DNA of 64,000 bases from Cordia subcordata (Eukaryota; Streptophyta; Magnoliopsida; Boraginales; Cordiaceae), in contig JAPTOF010000003.1 of assembly GCA_028554755.1 (NCBI GenBank), positions 20,396,501-20,460,500 on the forward strand. The letters run 5' to 3'. The notes under the pieces are model-generated. The model saw nothing but the letters and a program-made list of their open reading frames with translations, did no database searches and had not been told where the DNA came from. The position numbers and the translations under genes are program-made. Below, piece by piece: positions 1 to 12,144 of the stretch. The stretch's first letter is position 1. Every line of letters starts with the position of its first letter.

Positions 1-600
1 GTCCAAACTTGAAGTATGCCCACAAACGAGAGTTGCAATTATTCTTCTTAACGAGTGCCCAATTTTTGTATACCAAAGAAGAGAATTCCAACACTTTTTT
101 TTTTCTCTATTTTAAAATCCTTTTGGTTCTCTATTTTCTTTTCTCTCTTTTCTTTGCTTACTCTGTTGTTTCTCTTTTCTTCCTTCCTTTATGCTGCATT
201 CTGATTCCTCTTGCAACTCAACTCATGGGGCTAAAACCCCGCAGTCTCCCCCTCCACACCTTTCATAACAATAATCGGCGTAACTTTATGTTTCATAACC
301 GTTGAATAATTATCTCACTGTAGATGCTACAAATACATACATCTATATCTAAGTGACAGCCTGAAATTTTAGCCCATTACCAAGATTTACTGGTAGAATT
401 TCTAAGTTGATCTTAGTCTGAGGTTATTTAAATGGTTTTTCATTTTATTTTGAATATTCATTGCATTAAATCTAGGAAAGAAAATTTGTTCCTGAAAACT
501 TAATTTTTTAAAAATTTACCGGTAACAATTTTTTTTGGCTCAATGAGCAAGTGAATCTCATTGATAAGAAATAAAAACCACCTAGTAGGTTGCAGAAGAA
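1..600. other. AT-rich intergenic DNA, no gene seen
   Basis: The short open frames here are low-complexity (pyrimidine runs translating to Phe/Leu/Ser) and match no family I recognise. No RNA gene or clear repeat end was seen. Confidence 0.5.
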
Positions 601-679
601 GTCAGGCCTAGTTACTACTATCTCCACTCCAGACTCTACATATGGCAAAGTTAGTTTCACTATACCTTAAACTTTTACT

Positions 680-960
680 ATTGTAAATCATATGCTTTAC
701 ATTTACATAAAAAATAATATGTAATTTGCAAATAACTGCTCCTCACATAAAGTTGAAGTCCCAAAATTTCTCCTATTTCTTTCATGCCAGATGTGATAGA
801 CCGTTGCTTTAAAAAATAAGAGAGTAATCTTTGATCTTGAATTCTGCATATGCTGGTAAACCAGACCCAGACGTCCACCCCAGATCGAGAGCCAGTTAGG
901 TTGTTCTGCTCTTTTCATACCCTTAATCCAGATTCGTCTCTGAAAGCCTCATTCAAAATA
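680..960 (-). pseudogene. LINE (L1-type) reverse-transcriptase C-terminal remnant
   Basis: The minus strand encodes a short peptide with the segment ATVYHIWHERNRRNFG. This resembles the zinc-binding C-terminal region at the end of plant L1 LINE polyproteins, where a tract like YHIWxERNxRxF is typical. Only about 70 codons are readable and there is no upstream RT core in the window, so this is a 5'-truncated, decayed remnant. Assignment rests on this one motif and the lack of any other gene-like context. Moderately unsure. Confidence 0.4.
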
Positions 961-1289
961 GAGGTGGTCTCTATTCTCCGCGCACCATCAACAAAACACA
1001 CAAAAAGCGGATCAACATAAATCCCCTAGTGAAGAAGATGAAATTTAGTGGCATTTCTGTGCAGGTAAGTCAACCAGGAGTAAAAGCCATGCCTAGGATT
1101 GCATCTTTTAAACCATACGACAGCACTCCAATTAGTAGTTCTTTAATACCTAGTTCGACGAATCTCCGAGGCTGAGGCTATTGTGAATTTACCGCTTGGA
1201 TTACGCAGCCAAAGAGTGGAATCCTCTTTGCTTGGATTTGGACCCCGTTACCATCCGCTACAAAATTAGACACCGAGCCATCAATTAGG

Positions 1290-2160
1290 TTGCCACTATT
1301 TTCAACGATTAAGTGTTCCCCAAATACATCTTTAATAACAAAGGATGCCAAAAGTCAATTCAAAATAATGTCTTCCACCCACTCCCAATTTTGTGAAAAA
1401 CGTACTCCCGCATCTTATCTCGAGTTTGAAGGTATGGTATTTTCTCAATCTCATAATATTGTCAAAAAAGCAAAGACAGCTTCTGATGTTAGTCTTCTAT
1501 TATAAAAAAATTACTGGTGAGGGAATATCTCAATTAGAGTATCCACGCATTAAAGGAAGTCTAGTGTACATCATGAATTGTACATGACTGGATCTAGCAT
1601 TTTAGTTAATAAACTGAGTAGGTATACTGGCAATTCAAGACATAGTCACTGGAAAGCTTTAGTAAGAGTTCTAAGGTATTTAAAATACAAATGAATTATG
1701 GGTTGCACTATACTGGATATCCAGTTATATTAGAAGGATATATTGATTTGCTATTTGATAGCTGACACTAAAGACTCCGAGTGGATGTATCTTTACCTTG
1801 GAAGGAGTAGTTATATCTTGGAAATCCTCTAAATAGACATATACAGTGAGATCTACCATGGGATATGAAATCATAGGCTAGATAAAGTTGCAGAGAAAGC
1901 TGAATGGCTTCATCATTTTCTTTAGGAGATTCAAAATTGGCTAGAACCTATGCCAGTAATATTCAACATAGTTATGGTCAATCAGCAATTGGTAGGGCAT
2001 GGAGTAGTATGTATAATGGTAAGTCTAGACATGTACATCATAGACATAATGCTGTTAGACAACTGCTCTCTAATGGAGTTATCTCAATTGATTATGAGAA
2101 GTCACAAAATAACATTACGGATCCGCTTACAAAAGATTTAACTAGAAAGTAAGTTAATAA
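1290..2160 (+). pseudogene. Ty1/Copia polyprotein remnant (end of RT and RNase H)
   Basis: The plus strand carries broken frames of the C-terminal Copia polyprotein. Around 1560-1730 there are traces of the RT/RNase H junction (GSLVYIMNCT, then a tract like LSRYTGNSRHSHWKAL). At 1904-2152 the RNase H end reads KSRHVHHRHNAVRQLLSNG followed by ISIDYEKSQNNITDPLTKDL. The last part is the conserved Copia ending, in which the retrotransposon asks for a D-P-L-T-K motif. Several frameshifts and stops separate the pieces, and the 5' part of the element (gag, protease, integrase) is absent. It is followed downstream by a candidate 3' LTR. Confidence 0.75.
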
Positions 2161-2769
2161 ATTGTTAAGGGAAATGGATTTAAAAGACTACATTTAATGA
2201 ATTGCTATAACAGGAACCCTATCCAATTGACAAAAGATCCCAAGATCTAAGTTCAAAAGGAAAACCGAATATGTAACCGCGACTCAATTAAAAGCAATAT
2301 AAGAGGAAAACCTCCTACCTATTCCTATTGAGAGCAGAAAGTGCTATCTATAAATGTTTAGGTTAACTTGTGTTTTAATGATTCTTAGATGTTGGTTAAG
2401 CCAAGTGGATTATAGCATGATGCTCTTAATAAGAAATCACCTACATGAGTAGGTAGTGGGGTTGCGTCTATGAAAATTTCTAAGGTTGAATTCTCTAGAG
2501 TATTCAAGAAAACTAGGAGTGTTTAGAGCTATACAAGCACAACCGAGAACCAAATAATGCCTAGAATGATATTGTGTAAGTTCTATTATTTTGGTTTACA
2601 CAAAAGTTGAACAACTTAAGATATCATGTTCACTAGTTAATAGTTTCTCACTAAAAAAGGTTCAAGGCCAAAAGCTACCTACCTCAAGATATGCAGTATC
2701 TTTCTAATTGAACTCTCTAAGTGCCAGCATCAAATGTGCCTTTTGATGTATCAATTTGCATTCATGTTG

Positions 2770-3477
2770 GGGGTTATTAGTCAATTGGGATTTAACTCAA
2801 ATATTTATTGTAAAGATTGACTCAATTTAATTCACTTGGTTAAAACCATTAAGGAGTGAATGGAAAATTGATGTCAAAGAAATAAATTAATGGGCCAGTG
2901 CCAAAAAAACAAAAATTAAGGTGGGCTTAATTTAATTCTTTCTTAAATTAAAATTACATTGGACCAATACAAGTTTTAATTGGATTTTATATTTAAATCT
3001 GGCCCAATTGGTTTTAATTTAATCTTAAATGCAACAAATGTGTCTTCCGCCAAAAAGCTGCATCTTCCCCAAAAGTTGCATCTTCCATCTAAAGGTGGCA
3101 TGTCTCTTCTGACAGGCATGAAGTTTTTTAAAAAATACTACACAGCTTAGAATTCCAAAACATACTTTACTTCATCATATTTTCTCACTGCAAAAATCAA
3201 AGTTCTTTAAAATTCATGAGAGAGTTCTGGTCGCCTATTCCTGTAGTTTGAAATTCTGCTACTACATGAATATTACCATCACATCCTGGGAGATAGTCCT
3301 CATTATTTGAAGTACCGTAATGACAGAAGTCTTAAGGAAACTGAAGAAATTCAGACCTCGATATATTTACTTCAATTTATTTTTTATATTTTTCAAGACC
3401 TGTAAGTTTATCTTTTATAATTATTTTTCTGTTTTCAGTTTCCTCGAACCTTTGCACAAGTCTTAAGTTTCTAACAT
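2770..3477 (+). repeat. Candidate 3' LTR of the Copia remnant
   Basis: A G-rich tract (TTGGGGGTTATTAG, from about 2768) follows the Copia coding remnant at the position where a polypurine tract and LTR start would be expected. The segment ends near TTTCTAACA at 3477, a CA end typical of LTRs. No 5' LTR partner is present in the window, so neither the boundaries nor a TSD can be verified. What lies between 2160 and 2770 is untranslated Copia tail. Confidence 0.35.
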
Positions 3478-3810
3478 AATATATTTCACTTTAATTTTAA
3501 TATAACAAATTGTTTTTAAGAAAAAAACTTGAGACACACCCTCAACTATGCCTGAGTCTGGATTCTCCTATAGCAAATCATTTTTTGTCATTATCTTCAT
3601 TTCTAGAATTTATTCTAAGAACATATCCTATCCAATAACGAGCATAATTATTGATTGATAGAAATTAATAAAAGCTTTTATGGTAGTAAAATATTGTGAG
3701 ATGAATGACTAAGATGTCATTTTCAAATGTAATTACAAGATGGGATACTCCAAAGTGATAATACCTTGTTCATACATCATGAGGAAAATGGGGCGGGGAG
3801 GCATCGTGTA

Positions 3811-4041
3811 GGGCCCGTTTGGATTAGTTTTTTTCAAAAACGTTTTTTTTAACAGCTTTTGAAAAACAGTTTTTTTTGAAAAGCTGAAAATTCTGACTTC
3901 TAAAAAAAGCTGTATTTGAGATTTTTTTTAGAGTTTCATTTTTTTTAAAAGCCAAATCAAATGGTTATTGCAAATTTAATGAAACATTTTCAAGAAAAAA
4001 AAATATTTTTTCCTTAAAAAATAACCAATCCAAACAGGCCC
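3811..4041. mobile_element. MITE with GGGCC(C/T)GTTTGGATT terminal inverted repeats
   Basis: The left end GGGCCCGTTTGGATTAGTTT is mirrored at the right end, whose reverse complement reads GGGCCTGTTTGGATTGGTTA. The 231-bp element is flanked by the trinucleotide GTA on both sides (3808-3810 and 4042-4044). The GGGCC ends and a 3-bp duplication fit a PIF/Harbinger-type MITE, although the usual duplicated site is TWA. It has no coding capacity. Confidence 0.75.
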
Positions 4042-4499
4042 GTAGTCTTGACGACAATATATCAATGGTGAGAAAAATACTATTCTTTTTGAAAGGGTGG
4101 CTAAAGTCAACTACACAATAACTCCCTTTGGTGTTGTCATGCCCCTTATGTCCTCTTCTAGTAAGGTAATCAACTGTTTAGAATCATGTCTAGAATTGAG
4201 CAACTGATTGGTCAAGGCTGCAATTAATAAGTTTATCTATGGACTTGTTACCCTATAAATATACTTACTGACGTATCCCCTTTTATGATTAAGGATAGCA
4301 TGGCAATCTTCCAACAATAATTTAAAGGGACTACAATGGGGTATTGGCCCCATAATCAAGGTGATGATCATCCTAGAGTCGATATCAATGCTGAGACAGT
4401 CACTATTGCAGTTTTGTTCCTAATGTAAAAAGAACATCATAATTTTTCCCTAATGTTACAAATAGTAGCATATTGAGTCAGTATGGTTAAGTCAATGTT

Positions 4500-5700
4500 A
4501 AAAACTAGTTAAATGAGAATACCAAATTTAAAAGTAATTTTGTCTTTTGACTTTAATATTTCTTTTTCTTGTTTCTTTTCTTTCTTAATAGTTGTCATCG
4601 CCATTGCCACCATCACCTCAAACAAACCAATTCCCTCACCCTACTCCCTAATACCATTCTGTCACTCCCCCAGCCCTATATCCCAACCTTTTATACTTGT
4701 ATTAGTCCTTGCTATTAAATTAGTGTTAAAAACTAGCTAATAGAAAATACTAAGGGCCTGTTTGGAGCTATTTTCAAAAATGGTTTTTTTTTTTTTTTGT
4801 GAAATCAAGAAAACATAGAAACTTGTTTGGAAGGAGTGGTTTCTAAAATTATTCTGGAAAATTATTTTTTTTAAAAAGTATTTTTAAAAACAAAAAATTA
4901 AAAACATATTTTTGTTTTTTTATGTGTTCTTGACATTTTGTTTCCAAAAGGGAAATTTTGTTGTTTATTTATTTTTCCTTTCCCACCAACCCCTACCCAC
5001 TCCCTTAGCAGTTACCACCAACCTATCCCCACCCCCGACCTCCATCCCCCTCCCAATGTCCTCATTCTCACCCCCATACCACTCTAACCTACACGAACGT
5101 CCCCACTCACCCTCTCACCCCCATCCCAACCCATACCTATTCCAGTCTCTTTTTCCAAAACAAATATATATATATATATATGTGTGTGTATATGTAACGA
5201 TGTATATATACCTATGTGTACGTATATAGATATATACAGATATATGTTTATTGGAGGAAAATATCTAATATAAAGAAAAAAGAAAGATGTATTGGTCATT
5301 TTAATGCAAGATTAAAAAAATAAATTTATCCTTTATTTAAACAAATTATCTGTTCTTTTGTTTCTAAAAATTGTTCCAAAAACTATTTTGAAAAGCTGTT
5401 CTATAAAAGAAAAAACAAAACCACTTCCAAACAGGTATTAAATTTGAAGGATAAAATTATCATTTTTACTTTGATATTGCTTTTCTTTTTTTCTTTTCAC
5501 CATTTCTTCTCCAATCATTATCGCTGCGTTTGCCACCACCAACCCTGCAAGCAAACCAACCCCCCTACGCCCCATTCTAGTTTTGTCACTCCCTCTACAT
5601 GTCACCTCCTCAACCTCCTTATCCCTTCACCTTTAGTCCTCCAAACATTCAAACCCTTAACTCATCACCCCTTCTAACCCCTATATCTTTGCCTAATTAA
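4500..5700. repeat. Repeated pyrimidine-rich module with embedded MITE-like ends
   Basis: A module runs from an AATACCAAATTTAAAAG-like start through a TTTGACTTTAATATTTCTTT tract into CCACC/CCAACCC-rich DNA with a TTTTGTCACTCCC-like core. It occurs near 4525-4690 and again near 5437-5680, with a related C-rich stretch at 4980-5110. Between the two full copies lies a segment bounded by GGGCCTGTTTGGAG (4754) and an inverted CCTGTTTGGAAG (about 5435), consistent with a MITE inserted into, or carrying, the module. Open frames here are proline/serine-rich low complexity and I do not call them genes. Confidence 0.5.
5161..5250. repeat. (TA)n/(TG)n microsatellite
   Basis: Alternating TA and TG dinucleotides run through this stretch. 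Similar GT-rich DNA continues at 5765-5850, and an interrupted poly-G tract (about 14 consecutive G) lies at 5878-5895. The poly-G run is a likely site of assembly or sequencing error. Confidence 0.85.
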
Positions 5701-5978
5701 GCCTTTACACTAGGAACTCTCCACTTATGCGTATACCTTAAAGCCCTTCTCTTGCCAGATTCTGTGTGTTTGTATTGTATGTGTACGCATATTATGACTG
5801 TGTATATCTAAGTGAGATGAGAGTGTGCGTGTGTGTATATATGTGTGCATCAATATGTTTGAGCATGTGATCTTAGGGAGGGGGGGGGGGGGGGAGGGGT
5901 TTGCACGAGTGTGTGAGTGTATGCTCTATGTGTTTGGTGTAGTAGAGTAGGAAGAAAGAGAGAGGGAAAAATTGTAAA

Positions 5979-6597
5979 CATAGTGTTTGGAAACATTTTT
6001 AGTATGAAATTCATTTCATTTGTGATGAATTTCATGCGGATTTGTAAATTCAAATGAATTTCTTATTTGGAACTGTGAGATAATTTTAAGTTAATTTTTT
6101 CATTTATAAATCTTAATTGTGTTTGAAACACCTATAGAAATGGAATTAATATGTGTATTTAACTTATATACCTTCTTGTTATTATATTGGCATCAAATTT
6201 TGTCATATAAGGATCATCATCTTTATATATTTTTGTTTGTTGCTATTAAATTTGCCAAAAATACAGTAGTTAGTATCATCTTTGTCATTCTTAATTTACA
6301 ATCATATTAGAGCTTGTAGAAAATAGGAATAAGAAAGGATCATATTTTATTATCTTATATTTTGTGAGAATATTTTATTCTTTCTAAAGATTTCTACAAA
6401 CTTTATTTTTGTGAAATTGTAAATTCCACTTCTTGTGCTAGGATTTGAGTAAAGTTTGAACAAATTCAAGATTTGCAAATCATGAATTTCTAAATGAATT
6501 CTATATTTTGGAAAAGAAAAATCATATCAAACATAAAAAAAAGTTAAACTTGCAAATGAATTCTACAAAATTATATGAAATTCATTCCAAACACACT
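5979..6597. mobile_element. MITE-like element with TGTTTGGAA inverted ends
   Basis: The left end (about 5981, TAGTGTTTGGAAACATT) is mirrored by a right end whose reverse complement reads CAGTGTGTTTGGAATGAAT. Subterminal GAAATTCATT tracts are also inverted. The length of about 620 bp and TGTTTGG ends fit a hAT-like non-autonomous element. No clean TSD was identified, so the exact ends are uncertain. Confidence 0.5.
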
Positions 6598-6696
6598 GAA
6601 AAGTGTGTCTGAAATTTGCTTATTTATTTAGTCGGATAATAGTCATTTTATACAAACAATATCTTTCATCCATTAGTAACTGTCATTTAACATAAA

Positions 6697-6856
6697 GGGC
6701 CATGTGTATTAGTTTTTACAAACACGAGGGACTAATTAAAACACCTATTTATGAAGCTAGATGTCTCTTCCAACAACACATTTTCGGAAGAAACATGTTT
6801 GAATTGAAGTGTTTCTTTCATGGAATAAAATTAAAAAAGCTAATCAAAATGGGCCC
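6697..6856. mobile_element. Short MITE with GGGCC ends
   Basis: The left end GGGCCATGTGTATTAGTTTT is inverted at the right, where the reverse complement reads GGGCCCATTTTGATTAGC. The ends resemble those of the 231-bp element at 3811, suggesting the same or a sister family. No convincing TSD was seen. Confidence 0.5.
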
Positions 6857-7752
6857 TCATTAGCTGATCTAAGAATTTAATTGTTTCAGCTTCTGTTGAC
6901 AAATTGAATTCTCCTCCTACAATTTCGGTGGAATATTGCATGACTTAAGATATGACTTATGAGCATGTGTTCTTCCTTGGAAGCTTCGAGTAAGAGAATG
7001 ATAATTGATAGGTACAGGTAGATGGAATAAATAAATAATCATTTGGGTGGTTGGGAGTTTATTTAGGCGAACGTACTGCAGTTCATGGACTTATATGGCA
7101 AAACATTCAAGTACCACTTGAATCATTTACATTATACTGTACTGTCACATTAGGGTGTTCTCATATCACTAGACAATTTTGGCTAAATTTCTAAATAGGT
7201 CATTCAAGTATGAATAATATCTTTTTTTAGTCCCTAGAATTAATGGATGTTTGTCAAAATTAACGAATAATCATTTGACTAGTTAGAAAAATGCAAAATG
7301 CCGTTGAGCAACTTTATACATATGTGATGCAGAAAAAGAAAGAGATGAAAGAAGTTATGTATATGTGTATCAGCAGTCATATAAAAGAAGTGAAGATTGT
7401 GTTTGTTATTGGCCATTCTTCATATAAATGAGCCATTTCTATCAAACACATTGAACACAAATGCGATATCATATTCACTACATATGATACAAAATCTACG
7501 GGAGTACAGTATTCTTCAGCTAAGACTAGATGCATATTCTCCATGAATAATATACACTTAAAATACTGCACCACTAGGAAAAATTAAACCAAGAAAATGA
7601 AAGAATGATAATGTTTCTTTTAAGATCACAACGTATAAAGTGTAAGAATATTGGATTACAAAAAGTTTTTAACATGGTACCCATTTATGTGTCTGACTTA
7701 AGTGGGTTATATAGGTACTAATGTCTAAATATCTTATTGGTCCAATCTCTTA
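6857..7752. other. AT-rich intergenic DNA, no gene seen
   Basis: No frame with recognisable similarity and no inverted-repeat element with clear ends was found. A minus-strand open frame at 7377-7574 has no family features and is probably chance. Confidence 0.5.
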
Positions 7753-8244
7753 TATTGGATTATGGCTCAAAATTTAAGTCCTTACAAATTAGAGAATTCG
7801 TGGAAGGCAATTAACAGTATTACCAAAATATAAGCTGCCTAAATAGTAGAGGAGAAATCTTAGAGAGCAAGAATTTCTCTCCTATAAATAAAAGGTCTTG
7901 TAGCTTGTATTTGGTGTGCCGTAGGGCCACACCCCATGGCGGGATATGGGTGAGAGATCTTTAGAATTTCATGTGTGTGAGAAAGAGCGTCTTACATTTG
8001 TTTTAGTCTTGTTGAAGATAGAGCCATTATAAGAACTTCGTGGAGGACGATTTTGACTCTTCTGTTCGTACAAAAAGTCATCATAGTATGTGACCCATTA
8101 TTGTTGAATAAATAAATTTATCTTAGAGGGGAATCCTGGATATATGTAGAGGGCCGAACCACGATAAAAATATCACGTGTTCTTTTTGTGTGAGTTTTCC
8201 ACTATGTATTAATGTGTGTGCGTGTGTCCTCAATTTTCCCAACA
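7753..8244 (+). repeat. 5' LTR of element 1
   Basis: It aligns along its length with 10096-10586, including the shared TCTTGTAGCTTGTATTT, GGGCCACACC and CCCATTATTGTTGAATA tracts, and ends CCCAACA. TATA-like CTATAAATA lies at about 7882 with the GTCTTGTAG tract just downstream. Confidence 0.85.
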
Positions 8245-8246
8245 AG

Positions 8247-8259
8247 CGGCATCAGAGCC
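8247..8259 (+). other. Primer-binding site, tRNA-Met-like
   Basis: CGGCATCAGAGCC starts two bases after the LTR. The usual plant initiator tRNA-Met site is TGGTATCAGAGC, so this copy carries substitutions in its first positions. Confidence 0.7.
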
Positions 8260-10095
8260 CAGTTGGTGAATTGGGTACAATGACGATGCAAGGAGGACAC
8301 AATTCTGAAGAAGCTGTCCTATGTAGCAATAGCGTTAAAGAGGAACGTCGAAAAAGAAGATAACAGACAACGTAACTAGTTTTTCGTCCAACCACCAATA
8401 TCATAAAGGAGACCACCATTAGATTCGTAGCGATGAGTGGAATTGAATCGTGATGGTGGTGTTGCTTGAAGATAACCAGAACACTGCTGGAGAAGTTGGA
8501 CAACTCATGATCGGGCCTGAGTCATATTTTGATTCGAGTATCGAAACTAATATTTGAGCATACCATTGAACTCTTTAGAGTTAGAGGAGTTCACTCGATA
8601 TTTTTTGCAACGTTTCGTCACCGGAAATGATGGCAGAAAAAGCTTGAAAGTTGTGCGGTGCTTTAATGGTAAATCTTGATCGGAGCAACGAAATCACGTG
8701 TGGGAGGTATTATTAGAACCGTGATGATGAGGGGAGAAGTTTGGTACTAGCGTTGTGGTGATTGGTGACCGATAGAGTCTCCGGCGACGTGAAGAAGATG
8801 GGTATGAAGGTTGATAGCTATGGCATTTAGAGCAATTCATCATGCATGAAAGGTACGATTACGTTCCTTGGAGAACAAGGATCATTCTGATGGTGGTCTC
8901 GTGATGTGAAGATGTCGGAGGCACCGCTCGCGTGAGGAAGAAGGAGATGTCGTGACGAGCTCGTGGTGGACGATGGTGGTGCGGTGGTGCAGCGATCAGA
9001 CGGCATGGATTGGGTCTCTAGTTGGTGGAGATTGCGATTGTGAAGTCCAATTGTTGATCGGGCGGTCGGATTTTGCTATAGAGATGGGTTGGGTTGCTTA
9101 ACTATCTTGGGTTGTTGGGTTGGTTTGAACCATGAAAGAGATGGGTGAGTTTTGCTCCAGTGCTTTGCAACCTATGCAAGTTTGGTGAGCTTACTTAATA
9201 TAGATCTTGAGAGGAATTATCTAAAGGTAAGATGGTTTGGTGCTATGCAGAGCAAAACTAAGATGATAAGCTAGCAAATTTTGACTGTAGGATTTTGTTG
9301 AAGATTTGATCCGGAGAGGAGTTGATTCAATGTGATGCACACACATTAAATTATGTGAGCCTAGGTTGACCAAGGGTTCAAGTGCTTTGACCAGGGTTTG
9401 ATCAAGCCTTGATGGAGTTGACCAAGTCTATTCTGAAGGTTTTTGGGCGTGCTGGATCGAAATTTGAGCTCTATTTTGCGAGATTCCAACCCGAGATGTT
9501 AGTTTTGTGATCGAGAGGAGTTTGACCGCCAAGTTTAACTTTGACTGAGGGTTGACCACATTGATCAAGGGTGTTTCGACATAATTTTGACATTCTGAGT
9601 TTGTTTTTTGAGATTCATTTTTGCCAAATCTTGATGTCTTGAGGTGAGCCTTAAATTTGAGTAAAACAATGGAGTTTTGACAAAACTATGCGAAAGTCTT
9701 TGAAACATTATGCGAATAAACACATTCAGTAGACTAATGAATAAACTTCTAGAAAAGAAGTTTGGATGAATAAACTAGTTGAAGAAGGTTCGATTCGAGG
9801 GAGGAGTCACGCTTGAACGATCAGAGTCCTAGCTAGACGACTGATATAAAATGCTACTGCTGGAGAGAAGACCACATTTGAGATGTCTTGTGTCCAGGGA
9901 GGATACAAACAACCTTGAGAGGTTGAGATTAGATGGCATGGAGAAGGATATTGGTGATGACTTCAAGAACCTGCTGGGATGTGTTGGTAGCTATTGCCGT
10001 GAAGACTACTGTCGAGTGAGGGCTCCAGCATGAAAACTATGAAGACGTTCCAGTTGTGACAAAGAAGCTCGAGACTTTTCACCAAGAGAGGAATT

Positions 10096-10586
10096 TGTTG
10101 CGCTATGGCTCAAAGTCTAAGCCCATACAAATTAGGAAACTTGTGGAAGGCAATTAATTGTGTTACCAAAATAAAAGTTGCCTAAATAGTAGAAGAAAAA
10201 TCTGGAGGAGCAAGGATTTATCTTCTATAAATAGAGGGTCTTGTAGCTTGTATTTAGTGTGCCTTAGGGCCACACCTTATGGGGAGGTATGGGTGAGAGA
10301 TCCTGAGAGCCTCATGTGCTTTAGAAAAAGTGTCTTTCATTCATTCTAATCCTGTTGAGAGTAGAGTCATTGTAAGAACTCCGTGAGGAGGGTTTAGACT
10401 TTTTTGTTCGTGCAAAAAATAATCATAGTGTGTAACCCATTATTGTTGAATAGTGAAATTTATCCCAGAGGGGAATTGTGGATGTAGGCAGAGAGCTAAA
10501 TCATGTTAAAAATATCACGTGTTCCATGTGTGTGTGTTTTTCACTGTGCATTGATGCGTGTGCGTGTGTCCTCGATTTTCCCAACA
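10096..10586 (+). repeat. 3' LTR of element 1
   Basis: It starts TGTTGCGCTATGG, ends CCCAACA and is followed by the TSD TCTTA. A purine-rich AAGAGAGGAA tract just upstream is a plausible polypurine tract. Numerous substitutions relative to the 5' LTR suggest an old insertion. Confidence 0.85.
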
Positions 10587-10675
10587 TCTTATTTCTAAAA
10601 AGTTACGATTTTCTCTCACTATGTGAAAGAACAGAATGTCCAACATAATATAGAGATCAAATAGAAGAATAACAA

Positions 10676-10944
10676 TCACCAAAAAAAAAAAAAAAAATTG
10701 AATTTGAGGCAAAAATTTTCTATCTCAAAAACTCTTGTCTCAAATTTTGAGACGGAAAATTTCGTCTTTTCTCTCAAATTTCATTTCAAATATGTATTAA
10801 CTTATTATAAAATTATTCCAAATTTTTTGTCTCAAAGTAGTTTCAATTTCAAACAAAAATTTCCGTTTCAAATTCAGCTCAATTTGAGATGAAAATTTTT
10901 CGTTTAGAAAATTTCCGTCCCAAATCGACCAATTTTTAGTAGTA
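10676..10944. mobile_element. Possible MITE with GAGACGGAAA-type inverted repeats
   Basis: Both halves contain inverted TTTGAGACGGAAAATTTCG-like and GGCAAAAATTTTC/GAAAATTTTTCG tracts, and the right edge reads GACCAATTTTTAGTAGT, a sequence typical of CACTA-like MITE ends. The left edge is blurred by a poly-A run. Ends and TSD could not be fixed. Confidence 0.35.
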
Positions 10945-11423
10945 AATGAGCGTTCTTGAGTGAGATTTTCAAGCAAGACTCTACAATAATTAAAAAATTG
11001 GTTAATTTTGATTCGTTAGAACTCTCGATTATATGCTTACAAGGTCAGAAATTCAAGCAATCAAACAAAAAGTTCTCTCTCCTCTCTTGTAGATCAGCTA
11101 CTATTTGTGATGTTCTTTAATGACTTATATATAGAGAGGCATTCTCTTCCTCTTTCTTCTTGTTTTCTTGGTTATGCTAATCACCAAAATGCCTTATGCC
11201 TTAGATTTTGTTTTTGAAGCCACCGGACTCATTAAAAAAAGAAAAAAGAAAGAAATAAAGAAAGAAAAGTTAACGTGCGATCAGTTTCATAGTTCATGGT
11301 GATTCATAGTCAATGAATCAGCCACCACTATTTTTCATTATCCTTGTTCCTTTTCTCAAGTATAACTGAAGCTCAGACAAATTTCTGTAGATCACTAAAA
11401 GTGCATACCCTCCAATGGTATAA

Positions 11424-11770
11424 CACTAAAAAAAATAAAGAATAGGCAACAATTTTGTAAAAAAATAACGAGAAATAGTTGACGATTTTACGATATAGAC
11501 AAGGATTTAGGTAATATATGCATATAATATTATACAAGATAATTAATGAATATATTCTTAACTTAATTAGCGGATATTATGATTATAGAGCCCCACAATT
11601 AGAAAGGTTCAAGTTCAAGCCATGAATAAATCATGGTATAGTTTGTTTTTCTAGAATTATATCTAGGCGTTTTAAATAGCCGACGCACATATTAGCGGCA
11701 GTTTTAAAATAGCTGATGTCTAAATAGTCAGCAGTAAAACTGTCGCCTGTGTCCTACTTTTTTTGCAGTG
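11424..11770. mobile_element. CACTA-like non-autonomous element
   Basis: The element begins CACTAAAAAAAATAAAG and its other end, reverse complemented, begins CACTGCAAAAAAAGTAGG. It is 347 bp long and flanked by the 3-bp duplication TAA (11421-11423 and 11771-11773), the TSD length expected for CACTA elements. Subterminal AGGCGACAG-like and GGCAACAAT tracts also pair. It has no coding capacity. Confidence 0.75.
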
Positions 11771-11966
11771 TAAAAATTGATTTATAATTTCTTATGATCA
11801 CTAAAAATAAATGTCTTTCTTTTCATCCAAAAACTTATTATTTTCAATTATATATCATTATCTAAAAATAAATAAGATAGTTAAGTTATTATGAATGAAT
11901 AAAGACGTCACTTCAACTACTATTCTAGCTATTTATTGAAAATGGCCATGCATCTGTGTTACATAC

Positions 11967-11969
<3 letters not shown>

Positions 11970-12012
<43 letters not shown>
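11970..12012. repeat. (TA)n microsatellite
   Basis: About 21 uninterrupted TA units, followed by TTATATG and GTGTG. Confidence 0.95.
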
Positions 12013-12020
<8 letters not shown>

Positions 12021-12144
12021 GTGTCTGTGCGCGCATGCTCCAAAAAATTAAAGTTTAATTTTATTGTTAAAAAGAGAGGCCAACTCAATTTAATTTTGTT
12101 ATTAAAATTTCATGAAACATTGGTATAGGGTGAGTTCTTAGATA

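Larger units (their letters stand above)
7753..10586 (+). mobile_element. Non-autonomous LTR retrotransposon (element 1), complete
   Basis: Two LTRs of about 492 bp (7753-8244 and 10096-10586) are in direct orientation and the whole is flanked by a perfect 5-bp TSD, TCTTA (7748-7752 and 10587-10591). A primer-binding site resembling the initiator tRNA-Met type (CGGCATCAGAGCC, 8247-8259) directly follows the left LTR. The 1.85-kb internal region has no gag, protease, integrase, RT or RNase H. It is G-rich, with many GTGGTG runs and TTGACC repeats near 9370-9555. The structure is that of a LARD/large TRIM-type element that must borrow proteins, probably from a Copia element given the tRNA-Met-type primer site. 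The left LTR begins TA rather than TG, a point mutation. Confidence 0.85.

Noticed and set aside
9..305. Hydrophobic open frame of 98 codons at the window start
   Set aside because: It is a translation of T-rich low-complexity DNA with no family features or conserved context.
8800..9120. GTGGTG-rich DNA in element 1 as a possible coding repeat
   Set aside because: No long frame is open and the same kind of G-rich interior occurs in other non-coding leaders here.
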